From positions 1-23,120 of the forward strand of contig CALRNP020000068.1 in assembly GCA_943369575.1 (NCBI GenBank): a stretch of 23,120 nt of DNA, written 5' to 3'. Shown here in pieces: positions 1 through 9,434 of this stretch; position 1 is the first letter of the stretch, and the number at the start of each line of letters is the position of its first letter. The notes below the pieces were generated by a model. That model ran no database searches. It saw nothing but the letters and a program-made list of their open reading frames with translations, and had not been told where the DNA came from. Origin of the DNA: Azorhizobium sp943369575 (GTDB lineage Bacteria; Pseudomonadota; Alphaproteobacteria; Rhizobiales; Xanthobacteraceae). The position numbers and the translations under genes were made by a program.

Positions 1-1496
1 TTCACCAGTGACAGTTCGCCATCGTCCTCAAGCCGGCTCAGCGGCGCGTGCGCGTAAAAGCTGCAGTCATCCGGCAGATCCGCATATTGTTCTTTGGCAT
101 TGCGCAGAATGGATTGCGCCCGGGCATGCGCATACTGGACGTAGAACACCGGATTTTCGCGGGATTGCTCGATCACCTTGGCCAGGTCGAAGTCCAGCGG
201 CGCGTCATTCTTGCGAAACAGCATCATGAAGCGCACGGCGTCGCGCCCCACCTCGTCCACCACCTCACGCAGGGTGACGAAGGAGCCCGCCCGCTTGGAC
301 ATGCGCACCGGCTCGCCATTGCGGAACAGCCGCACCAATTGGCACAACTCGACGTCCAGGCTGGCCTGGCCGGCGGACACGGCCTTCACCGCCGCCTGCA
401 TGCGCTTCACATAACCGCCGTGATCGGCCCCCCAGACGTCGATCATGCGACGGAAGCCGCGATCAAACTTGTCCTTGTGATAGGCGATGTCACCGGCGAA
501 ATAGGTGTAGCTGCCGTCCGATTTGACCAGCGGCCGGTCCACGTCGTCGCCGAAGGCGGTGGTGCGGAACAGGGTCTGCTCGCGATCTTCCCAATCCTCC
601 GGCGGCGCACCCTTGGGCGGCGGCAGGCGGCCCTGGTAGACCTCGCCGGTGCGGCGCAGTTGCTCGATGGTGAGGCCGACCCGATCCGGCCCAACGGTGA
701 GGGATCGCTCGGAGAAGAAAACGTCGAAGGAAATGCCCAGCGCCGCCAGATCCTCGCGGATCATGACCATCATGGCGCCGATGGCGAAGCTGCGGAACAC
801 CGGCAGCCATTCGGATTCCGGCGCTTCCAGGAAAGCCGGCCCGTGCACCTGCGCTAATTCCTGTCCTACGGGGACCAGATAGTCGCCGGGATACAGGCCA
901 TCCGGGATCTCCGCCGCCTGGCCCGTCACCGCTTCACGATAACGCAGGAACGCCGAGCGACCGAGCACATCCACCTGGGCGCCGGCGTCATTGATGTAAT
1001 ATTCGCGCGTGACCTTGTAGCCGGCGAAGCCCAGCAGGCTGGCCATGGCATCGCCGAACACCGCGCCCCGGCAATGGCCCACATGCATGGGGCCGGTAGG
1101 GTTGGCTGAGACGTATTCCACGTTGACGGCTTCATTACCGCCGATGGTCGAGCGGCCGAACTCCGGTCCGGCACGGAGCACAGCGCCCAGCACCTGCGGC
1201 CAGAAGGCCGGATCGAGGGTCAGATTGATGAAGCCGGGACCGGCCACATCCACCTTTACCACCTGCGGGATGGCCGCCAGCTTGCCGGCGATGCGCTCGG
1301 CCAGTTCGCGGGGCTTCAGGCCCAGGTCCTTGGCCAGCACCATGGCCGCATTGGTGGCAAGGTCGCCATGCGCGGCATCGCGCGGCGGCTCCACCACGAT
1401 GCGCGTGAGATCGAGGGTACCGACCGTCTCCTGCTCGCTGGCAAGGGCGGCAACGGCATCTCGCACGTGATCGGCGAAGATCGCGTAGACGTTCAT
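1..1496 (-). CDS. argS: Arginyl-tRNA synthetase, partial (3' end outside window)
   Basis: Class I aminoacyl-tRNA synthetase that charges tRNA-Arg in the cytoplasm. The reading frame is open from the ATG at 1496-1494 to the left edge, giving 498 residues; the C-terminal anticodon-binding part is largely missing. An N-terminal additional domain typical of ArgRS is followed by the catalytic core. The HIGH-type motif appears as MHVGH near residue 137, inside the ArgRS signature NVEYVSANPTGPMHVGH. The KMSKS-equivalent reads RMSKRAG near residue 397, the relaxed form usual for bacterial ArgRS. The gene starts 32 bp after the dgt stop codon and is probably cotranscribed with it, an arrangement common in Hyphomicrobiales. 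The long plus-strand frame across this region is a high-GC shadow. Identification is firm. Confidence 0.96.
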   Translation of the reverse strand, partial: MNVYAIFADHVRDAVAALASEQETVGTLDLTRIVVEPPRDAAHGDLATNAAMVLAKDLGLKPRELAERIAGKLAAIPQVVKVDVAGPGFINLTLDPAFWPQVLGAVLRAGPEFGRSTIGGNEAVNVEYVSANPTGPMHVGHCRGAVFGDAMASLLGFAGYKVTREYYINDAGAQVDVLGRSAFLRYREAVTGQAAEIPDGLYPGDYLVPVGQELAQVHGPAFLEAPESEWLPVFRSFAIGAMMVMIREDLAALGISFDVFFSERSLTVGPDRVGLTIEQLRRTGEVYQGRLPPPKGAPPEDWEDREQTLFRTTAFGDDVDRPLVKSDGSYTYFAGDIAYHKDKFDRGFRRMIDVWGADHGGYVKRMQAAVKAVSAGQASLDVELCQLVRLFRNGEPVRMSKRAGSFVTLREVVDEVGRDAVRFMMLFRKNDAPLDFDLAKVIEQSRENPVFYVQYAHARAQSILRNAKEQYADLPDDCSFYAHAPLSRLEDDGELSLV

Positions 1497-1528
1497 GGCT
1501 CAATCCGATGTGATGAGGGCACCGGCGC

Positions 1529-2725
1529 CTAACGCAATTCCGGTGTCGTGTCAAAAAAACGGGCATGCTGGTCGAGCGCATAGCGGTCGGTCATGCCGGC
1601 GATGTAATCGGTCACGCGCCGCGCCAGGCGGGCCTGATCAGCCGTGTCCAGGTGCCAATCGGCGGGCATGTCGTGCGGGTTGGCGAGAAAGTGCCCGAAC
1701 AGGTCGCGGATCACCCCCTGGGCCTCGTCCATGATGCGGTTGACCCGCGCATGGCGATACATGTGGGGGAACAGGAAACCCTTCACCGCCGCCTCCGCCT
1801 TGCGCATGGCGGGAGAGAAGGCGACCAGCGGATGCCCGAGCATCCGCACCTCGAAGCTGGAGCGCACCCCCGCGGCCCGCGTGCGGGCCTCGGTTTCGCG
1901 CACCACATCCTCCACCAGGCGGGTGATCAGCCGCCGCATCACTTCATGGATGATGCGGCCTTCCTCCAGGTGCGGCCAGAGCCCGCGGACTTCCGCCAGC
2001 ACCTCGCCCACCAGTGGCAGATCGCGCAACTCCTCCAGGGTGAAGAGGCGGGCGCGCAGGCCGTCATCGAGATCGTGCACGTCATAGGCGATATCGTCTG
2101 AAATTGCTGCCACTTGCGCTTCCGCGCCTGCATGGCTCCACAATTCCAGATCCTGCACCGCGGAATGGGCGACGATGGCGTGGGGCAGCCCGCCGCCGCG
2201 GGCGTGCAGCACCGTGCCGTTGCGGTCGATCAGCGGCCCATTGTGTTTGGCGATGCCTTCCAGGGTTTCCCAGGTGAGGTTGAGGCCATCGAAGCCCGCA
2301 TAGCGACGCTCCAGCCGGGTGACCACCCGCAGCGATTGGGCATTGTGATCGAAGCCGCCGAACGCGGCCATACAGGCATCCAGCGCCCGTTCGCCGGCGT
2401 GGGCGAAAGGGGGGTGGCCGAGATCATGGGCCAGCGCCAGCGCCTCGGACAGATCTTCGTCCAGACCGAGGGCGCGCGCGATCGAGCGGGCGATCTGCGC
2501 CACTTCCAAGGTGTGGGTCAGCCGGGTGCGATAGTGGTCGCCCTCATGAAATACGAAGACCTGGGTCTTGTGCTTGAGGCGGCGGAAGCCGGTGGAATGG
2601 ATGATGCGGTCGCAATCGCGCCGGAACGCGCTGCGGCTCCCCTCCTGTTCCGCCACCAGACGGCCGCGGGTCCACACCGGATCGCTTGCCCACATGACCC
2701 GGGGCCGTGCACCGGAAACCGCCAT
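1529..2725 (-). CDS. dgt: Deoxyguanosinetriphosphate triphosphohydrolase-like protein (HD superfamily)
   Basis: HD-domain dNTP triphosphohydrolase, which removes triphosphate from deoxynucleotides (dGTP in characterised members) and so affects dNTP pools. The 398-residue product starts with the family's N-terminal pattern (WASDP, then RDCDRIIHST and FRRLKHKTQVF). It has the metal-binding histidine in RLTHTLEV (H71) and the HD pair in AHDLGHPPFAH (H100, D101). I chose the ATG at 2725 because GGAGG lies 4 bases upstream and family similarity begins there. An upstream ATG at 2755 and a GTG at 2797 are in frame, but they run into the candidate promoter of divergent erpA. The argS start follows after 32 bp. 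Substrate preference (dGTP only or several dNTPs) cannot be read from sequence. Confidence 0.93.
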   Translation of the reverse strand: MAVSGARPRVMWASDPVWTRGRLVAEQEGSRSAFRRDCDRIIHSTGFRRLKHKTQVFVFHEGDHYRTRLTHTLEVAQIARSIARALGLDEDLSEALALAHDLGHPPFAHAGERALDACMAAFGGFDHNAQSLRVVTRLERRYAGFDGLNLTWETLEGIAKHNGPLIDRNGTVLHARGGGLPHAIVAHSAVQDLELWSHAGAEAQVAAISDDIAYDVHDLDDGLRARLFTLEELRDLPLVGEVLAEVRGLWPHLEEGRIIHEVMRRLITRLVEDVVRETEARTRAAGVRSSFEVRMLGHPLVAFSPAMRKAEAAVKGFLFPHMYRHARVNRIMDEAQGVIRDLFGHFLANPHDMPADWHLDTADQARLARRVTDYIAGMTDRYALDQHARFFDTTPELR

Positions 2726-2776
2726 CCGCCCTCCATTTCCGCATGACTGGTCCATCCGTCCGACCGGCGGGCGGCG

Positions 2777-2805
2777 TTGACTTGGCGGCGCGCGCACTTA
2801 ACTAT
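2777..2805 (+). promoter_or_regulatory. Candidate sigma-70-type promoter of erpA
   Basis: A -35-like TTGACT at 2777-2782 is followed 17 bases later by AACTAT at 2800-2805, with CTATCC as an overlapping alternative. This resembles the alphaproteobacterial housekeeping pattern. Initiation near 2812 would give a leader of about 38 bases before erpA. The site lies in the 124-bp divergent space between dgt and erpA. It was found by eye only. Confidence 0.45.
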
Positions 2806-2849
2806 CCAATGACGATCCGATCAACCGCCGAAAGGCGCTGAAGGCACCC

Positions 2850-3188
2850 ATGGAAACCCAGAATGACACCGTGGTCGTGACCGCAAACGCGGCACGCCGC
2901 ATCTCCGAGATCCTTGCGGGCGAAGCTCCGCAGAGCGTCTTGCGCGTCAGCGTCGAGGGGGGGGGATGCTCCGGCTTCCAATACCGCTTCGATGTGACGC
3001 GCGAACGCGGCGATGATGACACCGTGATCGAGCGCGACGGCGCCACCGTGGTGGTGGACAAGGTTTCGCTGGATTACCTCTCCGGCTCGCGCATCGATTT
3101 TGTCGACGACCTTATCGGCTCGTCGTTCAAGATCGACAATCCGCAGGCCACCGCCTCGTGCGGCTGCGGCACCAGCTTCTCGCTTTGA
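2850..3188 (+). CDS. erpA: Iron-sulfur cluster insertion protein ErpA / IscA-type carrier
   Basis: A-type Fe-S carrier that delivers clusters to apoproteins in the cytoplasm. The 112-residue product has the usual family length and the three invariant cysteines: C40 in GGGCSGFQY, and C104 and C106 in the C-terminal SCGCGTSF. The ATG at 2850 has GAAGG five bases upstream. The gene is divergent from dgt and converges on the minus-strand SGNH protein, with a strong hairpin between the two. A run of nine G residues (2957-2965) lies directly before the C40 codon, which is odd for a gene that is usually essential. The A-type paralogues ErpA, IscA and SufA are hard to separate by sequence alone; the erpA name follows the dgt-argS neighbourhood. 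Confidence 0.92.
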   Translation: METQNDTVVVTANAARRISEILAGEAPQSVLRVSVEGGGCSGFQYRFDVTRERGDDDTVIERDGATVVVDKVSLDYLSGSRIDFVDDLIGSSFKIDNPQATASCGCGTSFSL

Positions 3189-3195
3189 GGCCGGC

Positions 3196-3217
3196 GCCGG
3201 GCGCATCTGCGCCCGGC
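3196..3217. terminator. GC-rich hairpin between convergent genes
   Basis: Perfect inverted repeat: 3196-3205 pairs with 3208-3217 (up to 10 bp, effectively a 9-bp stem with a four-base loop). It starts 7 bases after the erpA stop and touches the stop codon of the convergent minus-strand gene. Neither side has a clear T run, so it may be a bidirectional, imperfect intrinsic terminator or an mRNA 3'-end stabiliser. Confidence 0.55.
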
Positions 3218-4356
3218 TACTGCTTCGGCAGATTGAACGGCCATGCGCCATTGAGGCAGGGAAAGAACCGCTCCGTGCGCGCCAGGATCACCAGATCCGG
3301 TCTGTAAGCTTTGATGTCCGCCACGTCGAACCCACAGTGCCCGAGGGTGCGGCGGCTGAAGTGCATCCAGGCCGCCTCGGCCACCGGGGTGAAGGCGAAG
3401 AAATGCGTCCAGATATGCGCGGTGAAGCTGTCGCCGATCACCAGCACCCGCGGCCCGGCGTCGGCATAATGCTGGACATAGGGTTGGAACGAGGGATGTT
3501 CGTGGGTCAGCTTGAGCGCCGGTGACCGGGTCTCCGCCGGTTCGGTAGGACGGAACTTCAGGCTATAATTGGCATCCGCAATGTCCGGCGCCATGCGCAT
3601 GCTGCGGGTGAGATCCCCGCCCGGGGTGGGCACCAGCGGGCCGATAAGTTCCTTGGGGTCCACCTGCCAGTCGGGATGGCCCGCCGCCACCATGGTGGCA
3701 TTGAAGGCATAGACCGAACTGGCGTTGTTCCAGTGGGAATCGCTGCGCAGGTAGCGCGGACCTTCGAACGGCGCCGCCTTGAGCGCGGCGCGCAGATCGA
3801 CGGCGGTGATGCCGGCTGCCTTCAGACCCGCCAGCATCAGGTCATATTCGGTCGGCCGCGTCTTGAAGTCCTTCTGCCAGGCCGGCAGCGCGTCGAGGTC
3901 GACGGACTGGGTATTGGGCGGCACAGCCACCACCACCTTGGCGCCCAGCGGCTTCAGTTCGCGCTGGAAGATCTCCACCATGCGCACGAAGCGCTCCACC
4001 GCCTCGGTGCGGACCAAGGCGCCGGCGGATTGCTCGGGGGTGTTCTCCCGCGCCCACAGCAGCCGGCCGGTGCGGCCCATATAAATGTTGCGGTCATCAG
4101 GCGAGGCGAGCGCCTCCCGGATCTCCCGGCGCAGGATCGGCAGGGTGGCGCGGAAGCCAAAATTGTCCTGCAGATAGAGCCCGGCCGATTGCAGGTTGCC
4201 GATCATCTGCTGCCAGACATTGGAGGGCGCAGAGCCCTTGGTGCGCCAGATGCCGCGACCTAAGGGATCCGGCACCACATTACCCAGCAGCAGCAGTGCG
4301 AGGATGCCGACGAACAGCAGTCCGAGATAGCGGCGGTGGCGCGACAGAAGCGGCAT
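3217..4356 (-). CDS. AlgJ/AlgX-type SGNH acetyltransferase-like protein (polysaccharide O-acetylation)
   Basis: Probable periplasmic, membrane-anchored O-acetyltransferase partner. The 379-residue product has a positively charged N-terminus and one hydrophobic segment at about 10-28 (signal anchor or uncleaved signal). It keeps the features of the AlgX/AlgJ SGNH family: a DxH pair in RSDSHWNN (D206, H208) and the nucleophile motif VIGDSF (S310), in the same D-H-S order as in AlgX. In Pseudomonas these proteins take acetyl groups moved across the membrane by the MBOAT protein AlgI and place them on alginate. The MBOAT gene directly upstream ends one base before this start (TGA-T-ATG), so translation is probably coupled. 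No alginate or other polymer synthase is in the window, so the acceptor is unknown. The function is a family inference. Confidence 0.82.
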   Translation of the reverse strand: MPLLSRHRRYLGLLFVGILALLLLGNVVPDPLGRGIWRTKGSAPSNVWQQMIGNLQSAGLYLQDNFGFRATLPILRREIREALASPDDRNIYMGRTGRLLWARENTPEQSAGALVRTEAVERFVRMVEIFQRELKPLGAKVVVAVPPNTQSVDLDALPAWQKDFKTRPTEYDLMLAGLKAAGITAVDLRAALKAAPFEGPRYLRSDSHWNNASSVYAFNATMVAAGHPDWQVDPKELIGPLVPTPGGDLTRSMRMAPDIADANYSLKFRPTEPAETRSPALKLTHEHPSFQPYVQHYADAGPRVLVIGDSFTAHIWTHFFAFTPVAEAAWMHFSRRTLGHCGFDVADIKAYRPDLVILARTERFFPCLNGAWPFNLPKQ

Positions 4357-4357
4357 A

Positions 4358-5764
4358 TCAGAACCGATAATACAGGAAGGGCGTGCCGGTGCCGCCGCCG
4401 ACCCACAGAACGCAGAAGATCATCAGCACGCCCACCATGGCATAATCGGCCCCGGCCGCCAGCAGCCCCTCGCGGCTCAGCACCTTCGGGCGCGGCCAGC
4501 GCCAGAAGCCGATGGCACCGCCCACGATCAGCGCGGCGATGGCCAAAGGATGCAGGCCAAAGCCGAATGCCATGGACTGGCCGCCGAAGCCGTTGACGCC
4601 CACCAAGCCCTCGAACATGTCGATGGCCTGCGGGACGGTTTCGGCGCGGAACCACACCCAGCCCAGCATCACCACCAGCACCGTGTACAGGTGGGAGACC
4701 GCCGCCGGCAGGCGCTTGAGCACCCGGCCCAGCCCGGCCCGCTCCAGCACCAGGAAGGCGCCGTGATGGGCGCCCCAGATGACAAAATTCCAGCTGGCGC
4801 CATGCCAGAGGCCGCAGAGCAGGAACACCGCCCAGAGGTTGGCATAGGTGCGGCCCGGTCCTTTGCGATTGCCGCCGAGGGTGATGTAGACATAGTCCCG
4901 CAGCCAGGACGACAGGCTCATATGCCAGCGGCGCCAGAAATCGGTGATGCTGAGCGCGGCATAGGGCAGGCGGAAATTGCGCGGCAGGGTGAAGCCCACC
5001 ATCACCCCCAGCCCCACCGCCATGGCGGAATAGCCGCCGAAATCGAAATAGATCTGGATCGTGTAGGCATAGAGCCCCGCCCAGGCTTCCAGTACGCTCG
5101 GATTGGTGGTGGCGTCGAACACCGAATCCGCCAGCCGGGCCACCTCGTCCGCGATCAGCACTTTCCAGGCGAGACCGATGACGAACAGCCGCGCCCCGGC
5201 CGAAAACCGTCCCCACGTGGTCCGGCGGTCACCCAGTTGCCGCGCAACGCTGGAATAGCGCACGATCGGTCCCGCCACGAGCTGCGGGAACATGCACATA
5301 TAAAGGGTGAATTCCATCAGGCTGCGATTGGCATGCACCCGCCGCTTGTAGATATCCGCCAGATAGGAAATGGCGTGAAACGAGTAGAAGGAGATGCCGA
5401 GCGGCAGCGAGATGGCCGGAATCGGCACCTGGACGCTCAGCGGCTCCAGCAGCACATTCACATTCTGAAGGATAAAGCCGGTGTATTTGAACACCGCCAG
5501 CAGCAGGGCATTGCCCACCACGCCGATGATGAGAACCTTTTGGCGCGCCCTGCCCTCGCGCTGGTCGATGGCCAGGGCGAGGCGGTAATTGGCGTAGATG
5601 GATGCCAGCAACAAGATCAGGTGCGGGGTGTAGCCGACCGAATAGAAGATGATGGAAAAAACGATCAGTACGACGTTACGCGTCTTCAGCTCTTTGGCCG
5701 CAAAATACAAGATCAGGAAGAGTGGCAGGAAATAGAATAGAAATTCTATCGAAGCGAACGTCAT
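4358..5764 (-). CDS. MBOAT-family membrane O-acyltransferase (AlgI-like)
   Basis: Multi-pass membrane O-acyltransferase expected to move acetyl groups from cytoplasmic donors to the periplasm for modifying a secreted polymer. The 468-residue protein has the AlgI-type start (MTFASIEFLFYFLPLF), many hydrophobic helices, and conserved core motifs: SFHAISYLADIY at about 128-139, FWRRWHMSLSSWLRDY at about 276-291, and CGLWHGASWNFVIWG at about 317-331. H321 in that last motif aligns in position with the catalytic histidine of AlgI, and H281 is the second invariant histidine. The ATG at 5764 was chosen on family N-terminus; an ATG at 5797 and a TTG at 5827 are in frame, and none has a good ribosome site. 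It is coupled to the downstream SGNH gene. MBOAT substrates vary, so polysaccharide acetylation rests on the partner gene. Confidence 0.88.
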   Translation of the reverse strand: MTFASIEFLFYFLPLFLILYFAAKELKTRNVVLIVFSIIFYSVGYTPHLILLLASIYANYRLALAIDQREGRARQKVLIIGVVGNALLLAVFKYTGFILQNVNVLLEPLSVQVPIPAISLPLGISFYSFHAISYLADIYKRRVHANRSLMEFTLYMCMFPQLVAGPIVRYSSVARQLGDRRTTWGRFSAGARLFVIGLAWKVLIADEVARLADSVFDATTNPSVLEAWAGLYAYTIQIYFDFGGYSAMAVGLGVMVGFTLPRNFRLPYAALSITDFWRRWHMSLSSWLRDYVYITLGGNRKGPGRTYANLWAVFLLCGLWHGASWNFVIWGAHHGAFLVLERAGLGRVLKRLPAAVSHLYTVLVVMLGWVWFRAETVPQAIDMFEGLVGVNGFGGQSMAFGFGLHPLAIAALIVGGAIGFWRWPRPKVLSREGLLAAGADYAMVGVLMIFCVLWVGGGTGTPFLYYRF

Positions 5765-5957
5765 GCTGGGGTTGCCGATCTCCGGGCGCGCTGCCATCGC
5801 AATGCCACCGTTCGCCAGCGCGGGCAAGCCGCCCTCACGAAATTGCGAAGATCTATGCGCCGCTCAGCCGCAAGTGGGCCCGAAAGCGGGTATTTTTCGC
5901 CGCACCTGTTCAAGCGCGCGAGCGTTCTCCTATTCTGTGCGCCGCGAAGGAGTGCCC

Positions 5958-6746
5958 ATGCGTATCGCCACCTGGAACGTCAATTCCGTCCGCCTGCGGC
6001 TGGACCATGTGCTGGCTTGGCTGAAAGAAGCCCAGCCGGACGTGGTCTGCCTCCAGGAGATCAAATGCCAGACCGACATCTTCCCCCGCGAGCCGTTCGA
6101 GGCGCTGGGATATAACGTGGCGGTGCTCGGCCAGAAGACCTTCAATGGCGTCGCGGTCCTGTCCAAACTGCCGCTGGAGGATGTGACGCTCGGTCTGGCA
6201 GGCGACGAGAGTGACGTGCAGGCCCGGTTCATCGAGGCGGTCGTGTCGGTCCAGGGCGGGGTGATGCGGGTCTGCTGCATCTATCTGCCCAACGGCAACC
6301 CGCCGCAGACCGAGAAATATGACTACAAGCTCGGGTTCATGGCCCGCCTCAAGGCGTTTACCGCGTCGCGGCTGGCGCTGGAGGAACCGCTGGTGCTCGC
6401 CGGCGACTTCAATGTCATCCCCGGCCCGGCTGATGCCTCGGAGCCAGCCGCCTGGGTGCAGGACGCTCTCTACCTACCGCGCACCCGCGCCGCCTTTCGC
6501 GACCTGATCCATCTCGGTCTGACAGACGCGATCCGCGCCACCTCCGACTCGCACAAGTTGTTCACCTTCTGGGATTATCAGGCCGGCGCCTGGCAACGGG
6601 ATTTCGGCATCCGCATCGACCACCTGCTGCTGTCGCCACAGGCGGCGGACAAGCTGATCGGCACCGGCATCGACAAGCATGTGCGCGCCTGGGAGCGGCC
6701 GTCTGACCACGTCCCTGTGTGGGTGGACCTGAAGCTCGCGGCGTAG
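5958..6746 (+). CDS. xth: Exodeoxyribonuclease III (AP endonuclease, Xth family)
   Basis: DNA repair enzyme of the EEP (exonuclease-endonuclease-phosphatase) family that cuts at abasic sites and trims 3' ends in base-excision repair. The 262-residue product shows the complete set of motifs in order: MRIATWNVNSVR (N7), CLQEIKCQ (metal ligand E34), IYLPNGNP (Y109), LAGDFNVIP (D150, N152) and the C-terminal SDHVPVW (D250, H251). Length is normal. The ATG at 5958 is preceded by AAGGAG with five bases of spacing; the frame stays open upstream but without family similarity. It is transcribed away from the MBOAT gene across a 193-bp space. A weak -10-like TATTCT at 5931 is the only promoter hint. 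A GC hairpin lies just after the stop. Confidence 0.95.
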   Translation: MRIATWNVNSVRLRLDHVLAWLKEAQPDVVCLQEIKCQTDIFPREPFEALGYNVAVLGQKTFNGVAVLSKLPLEDVTLGLAGDESDVQARFIEAVVSVQGGVMRVCCIYLPNGNPPQTEKYDYKLGFMARLKAFTASRLALEEPLVLAGDFNVIPGPADASEPAAWVQDALYLPRTRAAFRDLIHLGLTDAIRATSDSHKLFTFWDYQAGAWQRDFGIRIDHLLLSPQAADKLIGTGIDKHVRAWERPSDHVPVWVDLKLAA

Positions 6747-6759
6747 GCGTCTGCGTAAA

Positions 6760-6781
6760 GCGCGCGCGAAAAGCGCGCGCG
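6760..6781 (+). terminator. Alternating GC hairpin downstream of xth
   Basis: Two runs of alternating C and G (6761-6768 and 6774-6781) are perfect inverted repeats around a short A-rich loop, starting 14 bases after the xth stop codon. The stem is very strong but no T run follows, so intrinsic termination is only possible. The runs are also direct repeats of each other. The rest of the gap up to the tRNA-Asn terminator shows nothing I can name. Confidence 0.4.
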
Positions 6782-6906
6782 ATCTGCTTACAGACCGAAT
6801 TCGGGCGCGCCACACTCGGTCGAAACCGTAATGGCGCCCAAGGCGATGGCCGCGGTCGGTCGCGGTGATACGGGACCGCCCGCGGCGAGTCTGCTCCGAA
6901 AATGAA

Positions 6907-6939
6907 AAAGGGATCAAGCCTTTACGGCTTGATCCCTTT
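6907..6939 (-). terminator. Intrinsic terminator of tRNA-Asn
   Basis: A 14-bp perfect stem (6907-6920 with 6926-6939, five-base loop) lies 6 bases past the 3' end of tRNA-Asn. Read on the minus strand, the stem runs into a T-rich stretch (CCCTTTTTC), the standard form of a Rho-independent terminator. On the plus strand it could also stop xth transcripts, though less well. Confidence 0.85.
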
Positions 6940-6945
6940 CAAATG

Positions 6946-7020
6946 TGGCTCCCCGGGCCGGATTCGAACCAGCGACCAACCGGTTAACAGCCGGTTGCTC
7001 TACCACTGAGCTACCGGGGA
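6946..7020 (-). tRNA. tRNA-Asn (anticodon GTT)
   Basis: The reverse complement folds as a full cloverleaf of 75 bases with the CCA encoded. The acceptor pair is TCCCCGG/CCGGGGA, the D arm contains AGCTCAGTGGTAGAGC, and the T arm contains GGTTCGAATCC. The anticodon loop CTGTTAA gives anticodon GTT, reading asparagine codons. It sits between its own promoter and a strong terminator, as a stand-alone unit. Confidence 0.97.
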
Positions 7021-7046
7021 ACGGGTGTTCAAACCCGAGGCCGGCG

Positions 7047-7074
7047 ATATAGCAACCGTGCGCCGGCTTGTGAA
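7047..7074 (-). promoter_or_regulatory. Candidate promoter of tRNA-Asn
   Basis: On the minus strand a -10-like CTATAT (7052-7047) lies 16 bases after TTCACA (7074-7069); an overlapping TTGACT (7079-7074) is a better -35 match but its spacing is too long (21). Initiation would fall near 7040, about 20 bases before the mature tRNA 5' end. Found by eye. Confidence 0.5.
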
Positions 7075-7076
7075 GT

Positions 7077-7104
7077 CAAAGGCATAAGATTTCTCATGCC
7101 TTTG
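7077..7104 (-). terminator. Hairpin after the ABC exporter gene
   Basis: CAAAGGCAT at 7077-7085 is perfectly repeated in inverse at 7096-7104 around a ten-base loop, 46 bases downstream of the minus-strand ABC gene stop and just before the tRNA-Asn promoter. No strong T run follows on the minus strand, so it is a probable but imperfect terminator insulating the two units. A shorter inverted repeat (7136-7142 with 7154-7160) overlaps the ABC stop codon. Confidence 0.5.
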
Positions 7105-7150
7105 TTTCCATGACGGTGGATATCTCGCGAAAATCCAGCGCCAGCAACGG

Positions 7151-8995
<1,845 letters not shown>

Positions 8996-9114
8996 AAAAA
9001 TCTCCGGGCGCGGGCCATGCGCCGATCCATCAACCGCCATCCCGGCGGCAAGTCAACGTCGCGGCACATTCTGTCGCGGCATCTCATCCCGGCCGTATTC
9101 AAATCTGGCGCGGG

Positions 9115-9138
9115 GAAAACACGAGCCGTCCCGGCTCG
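9115..9138 (-). terminator. Probable terminator of tRNA-Cys
   Basis: A 7-bp perfect stem (9122-9128 with 9132-9138, three-base loop), read on the minus strand, is followed by TGTTTTCCCC. It lies about 50 bases past the tRNA-Cys 3' end. The T run is short, so this is a moderate call. Confidence 0.55.
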
Positions 9139-9190
9139 GATAAGCGAACGGCCACCATGCTGTCATTTCTGGCAAGTGGTACGTCGGCAC

Positions 9191-9264
9191 TGGAGGCCAC
9201 GCCCGGAATCGAACCGGGGTGCAAGGATTTGCAGTCCTCTGCGTAACCACTCCGCCACGTGGCC
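9191..9264 (-). tRNA. tRNA-Cys (anticodon GCA)
   Basis: The reverse complement gives a 74-base cloverleaf with encoded CCA. The acceptor stem is GGCCACG/CGTGGCC with discriminator T, the T arm contains GGTTCGATTCC, and the anticodon loop CTGCAAA gives GCA, which reads cysteine codons. Upstream on the minus strand, a TTGCCC and a TTTAGG-like -10 are spaced plausibly but are weak. Protein frames drawn across this region on either strand are artefacts. Confidence 0.97.
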
Positions 9265-9434
9265 TCACGGAGCGGTTCCCTAAAGCACGACGGGCCGGGG
9301 GGCAAGAGGCGGAGCGTGTGCGCCGGCAAACTGTCCACCCCTGTGACACAGATCGCACGCCGGCGCGTCTTGTCTTCGTTACCTTTGTACGGCACTCCAG
9401 AGCGTCTTCCGCTAAGGGAGAAGACACGGAGAAA

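Noticed and set aside
48..857. Plus-strand frame opposite argS
   Set aside because: The minus strand carries clear ArgRS motifs throughout.
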